Shown here: positions 12,640-40,137 of the stretch, in pieces
Numbering within the stretch: position 1 is the stretch's first letter
Layout of the letters: each line of letters begins with the position of its first letter
Assembly (NCBI GenBank): GCA_005281725.1
Contig: SSBO01000012.1
Span: 2,772,194-2,836,193 of the forward strand
Direction: 5' to 3'
DNA: 64,000 nucleotides
Origin: Wuchereria bancrofti
Lineage: Eukaryota > Nematoda > Chromadorea > Rhabditida > Onchocercidae
Made by a program: the position numbers and the translations under genes
Notes under the pieces: generated by a model
Databases searched by the model: none
The model's input: the letters and a program-made list of their open reading frames with translations, nothing else
Told to the model about the DNA's origin: nothing

Positions 12640-15518
12640 ATGTTCGAATTGCGGCAAGAAATTTCAATGTCTACTGGAAGCGTTTCGCATTCACCAAATA
12701 ATCTATCAGTTTTCTTTCATGAAGCAAAAGATCTGACTCTTGCTTGTATGGTACATGAGGATCAGGTTCGTTACTCTTTCTTGACTTTCTATATCTTATA
12801 TTACATATAGGTATCCTGTTAATGTTGTGTAGGGGTGCTTTGTACTGCTTTTATAATGATTACTTGAATTGTATGAATTATTTTCCATATATAGCACTCA
12901 TTTCACAAAATCATCTTTTAAATCCCGTTATTCATTATTATCAAATTCCTTCTCAATATCTAACTGGCGTCAGTTGAATTGACTTTTCTCGCCTTTTTAA
13001 CGATAGATTTGTGGTCATCGAAAAATGCAACTGTATATAAATATTTACGGTTTTATAGCAGTGCTTTAATGGAGCATAAAAATAATTTTATAGAAACCAT
13101 AAATCTTTGCTCAACATTTTCGAGTGCAACCAACACTAAAGAGGTGAAAAGATGCATGAAATACATCGGACTTTCTGGTTATTCCAGTTAAAAATAAATT
13201 GAATTTCCAAGTGGAAGTAAAAAATTTTCAAAGGAATAATTTTCCTTCCATTGCCATTGAGGATGCAGCACTGATCTTCCATTAAGGTCAATAATCAATT
13301 CCAGATTGCGATATTAAACTGGGATCAAGGCCTGAATAGTTTTACATGTAATAACCTGCCAATCAAAGCTAATGATTTCGATGCACCGGTTATCGTACTG
13401 CAAGCGAAATACTGCACGCCAGTTTGCAGAACATTTCCTCTTTTGGTTATTACTACTTCCAAGGGAGTAATGGTGACTTTATTATTTTTTATAAGCTTCA
13501 TTTTTAAAGTTTCTAGAAACTTCGGTTATTTCTTTATCTTACTTTTAATTGTTAATAGTTTTTCTGAATTCTATCTGTTTATTTATAGATTTACGATGTG
13601 AAAACTTTCAAATTACTTGCATGGAACGAAATGAGCGATGTGCGTTCTTTTCATCTATCCTGTAGTTTAAGTAATTAGTTAGTATTTCTCGCTAAGATTT
13701 CCGATTCATCATTGAGTATTCTATATTTCGTAAACATTGTTGAAAGAATTTCTGAATCTTTCTGTACAGTTCAGCTTGTTTATCTGCATGAAATATCTTT
13801 TTAGACGTCAGAACCAGCAACAAGGAGTGAACAAACATATCGCTTTACAAAAGGAATTACTTATGTGGAAAACTTGATAGCTGTTGGTAAGCTATACTAT
13901 TTATGATTATAAAGAAAGAAATAAGAATTTGCTGTCATTTCAATTCAATTCTCGAAATTTCGGCATATTCAAGCTTTGTTTTCAGGATCACATTTAGGAG
14001 AATTGCTGGTATTCAGGTGCTCAGGTGAAAATTCCGTAACTTTCAAAAGAAGTGTCCAGGTTTCATCCTTTTTATTATTCATTTTTTTTTTTTCATCAAA
14101 TCTTTCTTTCATAGGGATGAAAATGTGGCAACTATTCTAAACAAGCTTTCAGGAGCACGATTTTGCTATAGCTGATGTAGCTACTTGTCGTTTTGATGAT
14201 TTAACGTGTTCTTGTGATGTTTCGGGTAATATCGCTGTTTGGGTCAAAAATTTCAAAAGTGCTCAGAAAAAATTCAGTACTGGGTGTGTAGTTTTTTGAT
14301 TTGGATCTTTTGAAATGTTCGTATCTAACTTTCGCACCCTAATGAAGCTATTATTAAACGCAGCTCTATCTTCATAATTTTGGCATAATTGGTCATAACG
14401 ACATGCTTTTAATTAACACACTTGCTTACGTGTAAAAAGTGCATGAGGCTAAACCACATTTTATTTAATAGGCTTGAAATCAATTGCATCAACGTATTAA
14501 GAAAGCAGGTCATTATTGGCACTTTCGTGGGTCAGTTATTATTTTATTCGACATTGAATGGGCAGTTAATGGCCGAAGTCAATGCACACGTCCGTCAAAT
14601 AAATGCAATTGCTGTAGCTCCGGAAAGTGCTTATGTACGATTTTGTTTTCCTACAATCGCCTGAAACATATTTGAGTTAAGTTTGAAATACAGTTTGCAT
14701 AAAATTTTATGTGATGTTAGATGCTGTTAAAGCCTGCTCGACAAGCAGCATATTAGCTTGTCGATAGTCTTTTTTTGCCCGATAATTTTATGGTTTATAT
14801 AAAATCTATACATATACATACATAGTTTTCTATCTTTGCAGGTTTTATCAGTTAGTGATGATACAATGATACGCTTATGGAAGTTACATATCCGTAAGCC
14901 CAAAATTTATAGGGTTCGTTACAATCAAAATTCACTCTCTCGGGAAACTGTTTTAGTAGCTAATTTTAAGAAAATAGTTTAAAATAGTAATTCTTGGTTT
15001 ATTGGGTACACATGATCTTTGATTTGGTTTTTGAAAAATTGATTTTGATTCATTTTATTCTTTCTAAGAAATTCTACCCAGAAGATTATACTTCAAAGTT
15101 TTTTCATACCTATTCGCATGTACTATTACGTCTACTCCCTTTAAAGATAACAAAAAAACAAAGTGAGCAAGTGCTCAGCGCTCAGTTTGTTTATTTTATC
15201 TGCCGACCTTTGTCTAAATTGTCACAACTTTATTTCTTTTTATTCCTTTACATGCAACTCAGTAGAATAGTTGCTCTCACATTGATTCAACTATGATGTC
15301 TTAAATTTCTGTATTATTTTACTCTTATTTCATCAGTCTATTTAAAGGTTGAATGGCAGTATAATAAAAGAGTTGAAAACATGCCACTGGTGGGTGCGCA
15401 ATTTATCAATGGTCGAGGAAGTGATTTTGTTGTAGCAGCTTATGATTATTCCAAATTACTTTATTATCAGATAACGAAGAAGTTGCCAGAAGGATTGAGA
15501 GATGAATTAATATGTTGA
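12640..15518 (+). CDS. WDR54: WD repeat-containing protein 54 orthologue
   Basis: A beta-propeller scaffold protein. Human WDR54 is a 334-aa WD protein whose role is still loosely defined. Nine exons join in phase: 12640-12765, 13305-13472, 13589-13639, 13805-13886, 13986-14059, 14153-14283, 14472-14634, 14842-14893 and 15337-15518, giving 342 aa, nearly the human length. Matches to WDR54 from my knowledge of the family run along the whole protein: NNLSV near residue 20, a GE-LVF blade, and NAHVRQINAIAVAPES followed by SVSDDTMIRLWKL, which is the best-formed WD blade. The conserved C-terminal part ends in a VVAAYDYSKLLYYQ stretch. The start was chosen because it aligns with the human N-terminus and follows a likely trans-splice acceptor by 34 bases. 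The fourth to sixth acceptors are supported by phase and by homology. A polyadenylation hexamer lies at 15804-15809. Confidence 0.9.
14915..14974 (+). repeat. 60-bp local direct repeat, copy 1 (WDR54 last intron)
   Basis: Begins TTCGTTACAATCAAAATTCA and is nearly identical, with only about three mismatches, to 15614-15673. It lies just inside the last WDR54 intron. Confidence 0.9.
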
Positions 15519-15613
15519 CAGCGTTGAGTTTTTAGATTGCCTTTTTTTTAATTTCGGTAAAATTAATAATTTCTTTTTCTAGTTTTGTTGATATTAAGCA
15601 TCCTTTACAGACA

Positions 15614-15697
15614 TTCGTTACAATCAAAATTCACTCTCTCGGGAAACTATTTTGGTAGCTAATTTCAAGAAAAACTGTATTTGGATTTTCCATTAAT
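15614..15697 (+). repeat. Local direct repeat, copy 2, joined to a second 25-bp repeat
   Basis: Bases 15614-15673 repeat the intronic segment at 14915-14974. The adjoining 15673-15697 (AACTGTATTTGGATTTTCCA onward) repeats 15918-15942 exactly. The segment is therefore a mosaic of two neighbouring sequences, about 100 bases after the WDR54 stop. Confidence 0.85.
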
Positions 15698-15917
15698 TAA
15701 TCATAAATTAAACATTCTATAAAAAGCAAACTGCCTATCAATATGCCATTCCCATTGTGCTAACTTTTTTCCATAAAACAAAAATGTCTGGAGCTTACTC
15801 ACTAATAAATGAAAAGAGGTTGTGTTCATTTCATTTTTTTCCGCCCTTCATATATCCTTGCAAAAAACTGTATCAGAATCCATTTATCATATTGTATTGT
15901 GGTAGAAGTGTTAATAG

Positions 15918-15942
15918 AACTGTATTTGGATTTTCCATTAAT
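15918..15942 (+). repeat. 25-bp direct repeat matching 15673-15697
   Basis: An exact 25-base match to the second half of the mosaic segment at 15614-15697. It probably marks local template switching or a small duplication in the WDR54 3' flank. Confidence 0.85.
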
Positions 15943-18868
15943 CAGTGCATACCAAAACGATGGGACGGCGCTATTGTTGTCAAACACAAATAATCCTCCT
16001 ACTTGATTTACATGCTCTGGTGTGCACCACACAAAACTTCCTGTCTCTCAGTTTTTCGACAAGTCATCCAACGAAGCCCCACTCTATACCACTGTAACGA
16101 TGTTCGCACAACCGGTTTTGTATAATTCTTACTACAAATATAATTGACTCTGTAAGTTTGATCAGCTTTGTAAGTTCGTTTCTCATTTTAATCACACTTT
16201 TATCAGTAGACAGTAACGTCTTATATCGATCGAAGATTTTTAATGCTATCAAAAATTCACTAAATAGATGTTCGTTTGTGAGTTGAATAACCTGACAGCT
16301 GAACTGTTAAATCACTTACTGCTCGATTTAAGTAAGTCGAGTGAATTTAATACAATGTTTACTTTTCCTTTAAAACTAATGTTTGTATTGAAATTGCATT
16401 ATTTCATACTTAATTCTTACATTGGTATTTAATATAAAAAAAATACATTGATAGCGCAATGTCATTTTACTGAAATGTTTCAAAGAGGTTGTTCTGCACT
16501 ATCATCAGTTTTTGACGATGTCATAATTATTAAAGAATGCTTTTTTTTTTCTTCTTCCTCCCCCTTCTTTTCATCCTCTTCTTCCCTTCTTCAGTTACAT
16601 TAGAACCAGAAAGAGTTGTACTTGTCGAAATTCCCAATAAATTTGGAAACTAAAGGACTAATATATGTAATAAATCAATAACTAATGAGATAGATACTAC
16701 TTAAAATAGAATGAATAAATTTGAAAAAATGAAGACGAAATAGTAGTAGAAGCAGGTGAAAATATTGATATGGGAGCGAGTGAACGTTCATTTCATTGTG
16801 TCTTGAAGCATAATGCTTGATTCAGATGTGGTCGAGAATTCAACAAGGGTTGACGTTGTTTAAAATAGTTAAAAAGGCAATGTTCATCCTTCTTCATTCT
16901 CAAACATGGTCTTACATGGCTATTCTGCCATAAAATCCAGTTCGAATGTCTCGTTTGAAAATAGCAACAATTTAGGCAAAATGACGGATAGTTTTAAGGC
17001 TAATTGTAGAAGTAAGTGAAATAACTGGCTAAAGCTATTCCGTTTGAATCACTAGCTACTTAACTGACTTTAGTTTAAAAAAATTTTTTATGATTGACAA
17101 TGGATTTCATTCAGAAAATCGATGTAGAATTTATGTAGAACTGGTATGTAACGATATTATCACTACAACAGTAAGTTATACCTGATGAATAACTGAGCTT
17201 TCCTAGTCACATGATTGAATATAAGATTAATGCATAGAAAATCAATGTCAGTGATTAGCGGATCCTCAAAACAGGCGACAAAGATGGAAATCATCTTGGA
17301 ATGTTGTAATGAAACAATATTGCTCCCAGTGCGAACTTGATGATGATTATTCTATCAGTAATAAAAACACAGGTAGATGCAGATATTTTTAATCTATAGA
17401 GAACACTGAAAGGAGGTTGTACGCGAATAATAGCTTTCCAACAAAAGATTTCTTAGGACTTGTGCTCGAGTTGTAATTATGCTTGAACAACCAATTAAAA
17501 TGCACTTTGACATACGCCGCTTGTGAATATTCGAGGGAACTCCTAAATCTGTTGATGCTAAGGAATTGTTTGTGTTCCTTCGTTCATCCCATGTGATATT
17601 TTGGCAGATAATCTCGCGAATACAAAATGTAAAAATTGCAATCCTTTAGCAAAAAAAACGTCTTTCATAGGAACTGGTGGTCATTTGTTGTTTTATACAA
17701 TTGTCCATGTCTGTTTTTTTTTCCGCCATAAGTTTATGTAATCAGAGTAAATAAATACTAGGAGAAGACTCTCTACTTTATTCCGTGTTCGTATTTAGCA
17801 TCGGGTTGTCTTCTTGCAGTTCAGATAAAAAAAAAAAAAAAATTGAAAGCTTCATCTGATTTTTCTTTTTCGTAGAGATAACTTTCAACAACGTTTGAAA
17901 ATCTCAGTTGTTTACAATCTTCCACTTTCCTCGTTTTCCCATTCTTTTCATTAATTCACGATCTTCTCTCTTGCACTTCTCCTCAGTCTTTTTCTGCAAA
18001 TTTTCACTGCTACTAACATCTGCGTGTATTGCAGCTAGCAATAAAGTGATTTTTAGCCTTTTTACCTTCCTCTCTCTTGAAGCAGATGCAACTCACACAT
18101 GTTTCAATTTTCATATTTTCTGTTATAAAATCTGCTGGTTTTCCTTATTCATCTCGTATGAAAGCTATGAATTATTTCTTTCCTTCCTAATTTGATATGA
18201 ATACAACACCTACGCTATAATTACTAACTTTTGCAGTCTTTGTTAGGTGTTATACCTTTTTTTATGCAAATTTTTATTATTTTCCCGTTTATTGCTCATA
18301 TAATTCTTTTTCTTTTCGCTATTAATTACTATTGATCGTCTCTTTAAAGTATTATATGCTCACCACATTTGCTCCAATTCATAATTATATTAATTCAGAT
18401 TTAAACAATAAGCTCTGTTTTTGCTACCATAAAACTAGTATTCTCGATCTAAAAAATTTGAAAGCCCGGTAATTTGCCGAACTTATAAAAAATTCGCTGT
18501 AAAAAAAATTGTCTGTACACCGGAAAATTAAAATGCGTTAGGAAAATGTTTCTATCAATGAAACATCGGTTAAAATATCATCCAAACATCATTCATTAAA
18601 AAAAGTAATGGCGTTTGTTGATTTAAATACGTCCTTTCACCAATGAATCGTTTTCCAAATCGTATATATATACATGTCTGAACGAACCTTGTGACCTGAA
18701 TCATCTCTATATAAAAGAAATTGCTTTACTTCTCGTAAAATTCTGAAGTTATTGGAGTTTAGATTTACTTTTCCTTAATTATTGCTGTGTTTGCTTTCAA
18801 ATTGTAAGGGAACTTTTGTTTGATTTAATTATTGTTGTTTTGTGGTATTTTTGGTTTCTTTTGTTTTC

Positions 18869-18870
18869 AG
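18869..18870 (+). other. Candidate SL trans-splice acceptor of the 201-aa gene
   Basis: TTTTGTTTTCAG ends here, 31 bases before the start codon at 18902, with no upstream exon in phase. Confidence 0.6.
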
Positions 18871-18901
18871 GATCCTAAAGGGAGGTTAAAAAATTAGCAA
18901 T

Positions 18902-20164
18902 ATGGAAGCGCTGCAACGAATGATGACAAGGCGTTTGGATGAGCATTCCTACAAACGAACAGCAAAGCGTTTGGTGGTCGATGAATATGCAAATGATGTT
19001 GATTTTAATGACAAAACAGAAATTTCTAGTATGAATCCGGCCTATGATATGTGAGTTGTAAGACTATTTTTGACGCCTTAATTTTGTTTCACTTTAAAGA
19101 TTTTAAAAAATAAATGGTTTTATGAATTGAACTGAAATGAATTGTTTGGGTTTACCAACATATAAATTATAGAATCTATGGTGAAACGGTTCGGACAAGG
19201 AGCATTCCAAATGGCTCTACCACAAGTCCATCTTTTTCAGCAAAAACATGTCCAGCCACTACTTCACCGAGTTCAATATATTATGTTGAACCCACTTCTA
19301 CTGTTACTGCTCCAACTGTTAATGAAGATTATAACCGTACTGATAAATTATTACGAAAGGTATTGCAAAATATACCGTACTAAAAAAATTAGCTTTTCCT
19401 CAAAGCGTACTAAGCAATAGCTATCAATAAAAAAGAGGTCTAATACACTTTTTTTACTGCGTGTATTAAGATCAAACAGACTATCAGCAGTTTCACTAAA
19501 CATTTGATCATGTTCCACTTTGTCTTTTTATTCAGGCATGCTTTTTAGGTTTCACTGGCTATACGAAGAAAGGTAACAAGTCCGAAACTATTTATCAACG
19601 AACAATGCAATCCTTGCAGGATGAGTAATCGTGATAAAGAAAGTAATCATGACGATTTGAAAAGTAGTGAGAAGATCGTTCAAAATGATATGGAAAAACA
19701 AATTAGATTGAAATCAGCCAGAAAAGTGGTGAGTTTGACTTATTTTTATTTGAATGAATAACTTTCAAGAAGTAAAGATAGGTTAGTAACATTATCCCAA
19801 GTTTCAATAAATTTAAATTTCAATAAACTTAAGCAGTTTATGTGTAGTAGGAATACCAACATACAATGAGAATAAAATGTCCGAAACGGTCAGACTACTC
19901 TGGTATTGTGAATCTATTTTGGGCGCAATTGTGCGGAGTTCCATGTATCGTATAAACAAACAGTCTTAGTGATTCTGCTGAACGGATGCAAGTGCAACAC
20001 CAATTTAAACTATACTCTGTTCCTAGTTATCAATTTTCTTAACTTATCTATGCAAATTTTCAAGTTTTTTAAAGATTGATTTGGTTGATTTGTGTTCAAT
20101 TGGTCGCAAACATCGTAGTGAACATCGAAAACTTCTCAATGAAGAGTTTGGCGACGATTATTGA
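18902..20164 (+). CDS. Unrecognised 201-aa protein, four exons
   Basis: I do not recognise this gene. Four exons join in phase: 18902-19050, 19173-19359, 19549-19728 and 20075-20164, giving 201 aa. The N-terminus (MEALQRMMTRRLDEHSYKR) is basic and likely helical. Residues about 55-90 are rich in Ser, Thr and Pro and probably disordered. The C-terminal third is highly charged and ends in an acidic FGDDY. No signal peptide or membrane segment is visible. Intron donors and acceptors are canonical. Exon 3 has a second acceptor 13 bases upstream (19534-19535), also in phase with exon 2, that reads a different frame and stops at 19628, so two C-termini are possible. A trans-splice-like acceptor precedes the start, and AATAAA lies at 20279-20284. 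Coding status is inferred from phase coherence, not homology. Confidence 0.6.
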
Positions 20165-20278
20165 AAAGTGAAACACTGTGATCGTCTAGTACTTTGTACT
20201 AATAGCAAAATATCTATTCGAAATAATCACTTTAATTGTGTCACGTGAGCCTTTAGTCTTTATCTTACTGTTACCACT

Positions 20279-20284
20279 AATAAA
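20279..20284 (+). terminator. Candidate polyadenylation hexamer of the 201-aa gene
   Basis: AATAAA 115 bases after the stop codon at 20164, a normal spacing for a nematode 3' UTR. Confidence 0.45.
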
Positions 20285-23200
20285 CCGACAAGCAGATCAA
20301 TCGTATGACTTGTCGAGCAGAAATTCTTGACAATTACCGTGCAAAATAATTGATTGGAACGTTGTCGTGTTCTTGCTGCGAAGTATTGTCGAGCAGTTGA
20401 CGTTTGCAGCGCGCTCCTTTTGTTGCAACATCATAATGCTTTGCAACTTGTCACTATAGCATTGTAAATATCTCTTCATGGATGTATTTACAGGTATATA
20501 AATAACAAGTGAAATGGTTTTTTTTTTTACATTTTAATTAAAATAATGCTTTATATCATTTAAACAGTCTTTTGCCTCCGTTCACTGGTAGTATGCGCTA
20601 CCGGTGATAACGATATTCATTGCTGTAGTGTTGGTGATAAGCGATTTTAGGAATTCAGATCTACAATTCTGCTCAGCAGATTTTCAAGTTTCATATGATA
20701 ATCATATGAGCTTTAGTCGAAATTTTTTTTCCTCCGAAGTATTCCATATAATAGAATAACGGTTTTGTCAGTAAATCTCAGTATGTACTTTTCTTTAATA
20801 ACTGAATGCTTGAATAAGTCCAATGGATTTTCTATATGAATGCAACAGGAATATATTTTGCACATTTACAAAACTGGAGAGAAAATTAAAAATGAAAATT
20901 CCTTTGTGTTCTGAGAAATTCTTGAAGGAAAAAATAATTGTTTGATTTAATTCAATATATGGTACTATAATTTGTTAGGTTCCCTTACTATTAATGTAAG
21001 GGTTTGCAAGTAGGCTAATTTTCGAAGTATAAACAATTTCAGGATATAAAACCATTCTAAACTGTAATTTACAAATGACTGCTGGTTTAATGTTTTTCAT
21101 GAAAGAGGACCCGAATAGTATGAAATGTTAATCACAATGTTTATCCTTCTGAATATTTTAACTGACGTATTCGTATTTGCTTTATCAAAGACATTTTCAG
21201 GAGTTATTTCTCTTCAGTGGTAAGTAAGCTTGTGGAGGAAACAAGACAATGCATCATCTATTGATTCTGATTTTGAATGTTATTTTATTCGAATTATGGT
21301 TGATGAGGACTTTTGCTATTTATTATAATAATTGTTCATCTAGTTCGTTTTTGTTAATTTGCTTATTTTCCACTTGTTTTGCTTATGCTTGGCGGGGTCA
21401 CTATTAAGACTCGTGAAGATCATTTTATTGGTAACTTGGCTACATTATCTAGTGTCGAATTTCGAGGAAATGTCGCATAGACCGATCTTTATACATTAAT
21501 TATTATAATAATTGTTGATGCTATACTGGTTATTTTATCTGTATATGCCAGCTATTTGTTGATTGCTTGCTGAATATTCGAAACATTTTAAGCTTGAATG
21601 GAATAATCAAATCACATTATTTTGCCTTTATTATCAAGAGAATGCTATTTACGTATCCCAGATCTAGCATGCAACTTTTCATTTTCTCACAAATCATTTT
21701 TCAGCACTTTTTCAGTTTATTTTTCAACTTCTATCATTTAACTCTTACTTTAATCACTAATTTTTTGAAAATAATTTAAAAATAATAAATAATTTGGATT
21801 CAGCATGAAAACCAAACCGTGCATGTTTTATTGTGTCAGTTATTTTATTTTATTTATCTATTGCTTTCATAAAAATGCTTTTAATTCGAAAAATAAAAAA
21901 AAAAAGAGTCAGGTTTATAAACTAAAACTTGCAATGTGTCTTTTCTTCATCGGATCTTAAATATCCAAAATTCATAACCATCCATTGCTTTGTAATCTTA
22001 AGATTTAATGCAAAACGCATTCTGTTGGGTCTTCATGAAATATTTCGATATTGAACTTATCGTGAAGATCTGAATCCATTTGACCCTCCATACTCAAGAA
22101 AATTGATGAAGATGTGAGAGAAAACAAACATCAATTGATTAGCTTTCTTATCTTGAATTATTATTCCAGACATATATTTTCTTCTTTAAAAGATTATTAA
22201 AAGTACTGTGTAACTTGTGCCCTATTCAGCCCTCTGAAAGCACACAATTTTTCAATAAGATCGTTAAACTCGATGGTCCCGTACAGCATTCATTTATGAA
22301 CAGCTTGTTAGACTGAAGAATAAATTTGAAGTAGGAAGTAATTTTTCACACTTGTAAATACACCAGATTAATTAGCCAGACTGAACCATCAGCCAGTTAA
22401 CTAAAAACCAAGTTTTTAACTTAATTACATTCAAGATCTTTTCTTATTAATCTTATGAAACATTCATAAAATTCAATGGATTGTTTATATATTCATAATG
22501 AATTGTTTTTAAGATATTTGAACGTATGCGAAAGCATAAATCTCTCTGTGACTCTTCATTTATCGAAAACTCAGTTGTTGTTTTTCTTTCCATTTCACTT
22601 AAAATTCTGAAATCTATTCATTTTAAAATTAAAAAGATCAAATATTTACCTATTCCCATTTTTCATGTTCAAAATTTGATTCCAGAATAGACGTACAAAA
22701 TGAAAAAAGCATAACCAGGGAGTGGATATCAGTACCGTAGTGTCATCATGTATAGGGTCAGCACTGAATCCACTGATATCCAAATGTTCCTTATTTTTTT
22801 CCCATTTTCTCATCATTATCTTCATCTTAATCATTATCGTCACTAGTAACATCAATAGCAGTAATAATAACGGCAATAACAGATTGCTCATCAACTTTAG
22901 ATCTTTTCATTTTACTGATCTCAGCACCCACCGTATTCTCTTTACTGTACACATTGTCGACCTTCCTAACAAAAGGCTTATATTCATCAGCATTTCGCTG
23001 ACTTTGTATTGCTGCAGTTTTAATTGGTTTTGATGCATCTTCAACATTAAATATTCTTCAAATGTTTGTCCATGTCTTTATGAAATCCGACAGAAAGGAA
23101 ACAGAACATGATCTTCGTTACTGTTAACAGTTTGTTAAGCCTAAATACTTTATAATCACAACACAAAATGTACCACTTTTTGCAAAGCGATTAGCACCAG

Positions 23201-24836
23201 TATTTTTTCTGAATTCTGGCCTATTCCTTTTCCATATTTAGAAAATCGCAAACTTAACAGCTCTAAGACTCTAAGCACCTAGAATTCCAATCGAGTTTTC
23301 TGAGTTTTCACAATTTTATTATTCTTTCTCTCTACACAAACTCTTCATTTCCTCCTAATGCTAAATGTACCTAAGTCAGTAGCAATTGAAATCGGCTTGA
23401 AAATCATAACATTTTTCGTCACCTATTTCTATAAGAAACCACTGGTTTCCATGCCAAAGTATGCTTACTCTTTTGTTTGCAGTTCATAGGTACTGTTCGA
23501 TGGAATGATTTACGATCCCAAATAAAAGAAGTCAAATGGAACAAAATTGACTTTGCAAATGATTTGGCTATATCGGCGATGTAGCGTTGAACATTACGTA
23601 AAGGAAAGTGTGATTCGACTTTGATTTTAAGGAAAATAATTTAATAATCTTCTGAAATCAATCAAGTGCCAGTCTGCGCAACAATCCGCTAACAAAGTGA
23701 AACTAGAACCTTTTTTTTTGAGCTAGGACAATTTGAAACAATCAGATTACGCACTATTGATAGGATGATTCATTAACACGAAGAGTTCCAAAGCATTTGA
23801 ATTTTATATTTTCCAGAAAAAAACGCTGCATATCAAAAACGACTATTGACAAACACCATAGCACCAACAGTTAACAACTAATAATGATCAGTGGAAACCA
23901 AATTTTTTTTGTCATTTTTCAATATTTTTCATCGAGAAACATATAGTATACGGGAAGCAACACAAATTATTCCTCTTAGTAAATGTAGAAAGGCTGATAT
24001 AGCTGCTCAGCTTTATTATATTTCCTAAACATCGGACAACAATGTGCAAAACCTGTTATCAAAATCGAAAAGCTTTTGTTTGATAGGACTGAATAATGAA
24101 TTTAAGCGTAGTCGGAGCAGCATTAAACCACGAAGTGATGAATAAGTAATTGGTAATTAATTGGAAACTGCTAGTTACATGATGCGGAAAATTCATTGCT
24201 GTGGGAGGAAATACTCAAATATTTTGTTATAAACCTCGATGAGGAATCGGGAATGAGCGAGCATACTACAGTTACTGCTGAATATTTCCCTATTCTGAAA
24301 AACTGGATCGTATAAGTTTCAGAAATTAGATAAAAATCAAACAGTGAAATGAAATAAGACAATTCACCTCATACATGCTCATCATAATTCAGAATTCAAG
24401 AAAACTGAGCTAAGCTGGAAGTCGACCAATATTGAATTAAATGGATTTCCTGAAAATTGAAACGAATTTTTTTTAGAACTAGCAATACTAGCTGTTTCAA
24501 CACAATCGAATCACTTTGTTATAATATTGAGCAATAATTAAGCTACAAGCACCCACGTAGATTAAGCAAAATTGCCAATTCAAATATATTTACCGACATG
24601 ATCGAATGTTTTCTTTTTATCACATTATTCGAGATGTGAGGAGCTGATAATTCTATAATCTCACTCAGCCATTAAGTAATTTAAAAAGTTTGAAGCTCAA
24701 GATATACATTGTTTGTTGGGCTTAAATCGGTCGACGGCTTGTAACATTCTTCTCAATTCCATTTTGTATATTTTTCACACTCTCACAGATTATTTTATCG
24801 GAAGGCAGAATTTAAAAGCAAATCGTTCAAAACAGA

Positions 24837-24842
24837 TTTATT
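24837..24842 (-). terminator. Candidate polyadenylation hexamer of ATM
   Basis: AATAAA on the minus strand, 151 bases after the ATM stop codon. Confidence 0.5.
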
Positions 24843-24992
24843 AAGAAAAAAGGGAATAAACATATTTCATTAAATAAAAAATAAATATTTCATCAAAAAA
24901 AATACGTTGTCAGTTTAAAATAAGATGGTATTTCAAACATGCAACAGAAAATTTTGTTTAGTAACGAAAAGAAAATATCGTACTGCCATCCT

Positions 24993-40030
<15,038 letters not shown>

Positions 40031-40037
40031 CTTATGT

Positions 40038-40039
40038 CT
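40038..40039 (-). other. Candidate SL trans-splice acceptor of ATM
   Basis: On the minus strand CTTCTTTTTTTTCAG ends here, 7 bases before two consecutive ATG codons that open the ATM reading frame. There is no upstream exon in phase. Confidence 0.65.
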
Positions 40040-40137
40040 GAAAAAAAAGAAGGAATTCTCATGTCTTGTGCTATATATTATGACTGGTTTTTGATCCCCG
40101 CACATTCATTTTTGCTGATAGATTATGGAGTAACAGT

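Larger units (their letters stand above)
15519..18868. other. Intergenic, WDR54 to the 201-aa gene
   Basis: Contains the local repeats described separately, a WDR54 polyadenylation hexamer at 15804-15809, a pyrimidine-rich tract near 16541-16594 and an A run near 17828-17842. Open frames are short or low-complexity (for example a phenylalanine/serine-rich one at 17908-18195) and I do not call them genes. Confidence 0.55.
20165..24992. other. Intergenic, 4.8 kb between convergent transcripts
   Basis: Lies between the 3' ends of the 201-aa gene (+) and ATM (-). I find no supportable gene. A 22650-22880 stretch is rich in irregular TCA/TAA trinucleotides and yields spurious leucine-rich frames. 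An 11-bp inverted repeat (TGGATATCAGT at 22723-22733 and its complement at 22772-22782) is the only ordered structure I noticed. Confidence 0.55.

Noticed and set aside
15826..16032. 68-codon minus-strand frame with a fairly natural residue mix (VFDNNSAVPSFWYALING)
   Set aside because: Overlapped by open frames on the plus strand and by the local repeat; no homologue recognised. It could be a pseudogene scrap but the support is too thin.
17908..18195. 95-codon frame rich in Phe, Ser and Leu
   Set aside because: Produced by pyrimidine-rich DNA; low complexity, no splice or homology support.
19536..19628. Treating MSNRDKES... at 19621 as a separate overlapping downstream gene
   Set aside because: The acceptor at 19547-19548 joins exon 2 to this frame in phase, so a single gene explains it more simply.
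22646..22894. 82-codon leucine-rich minus-strand frame
   Set aside because: Encoded by irregular trinucleotide repeats; no sign of selection for a protein.
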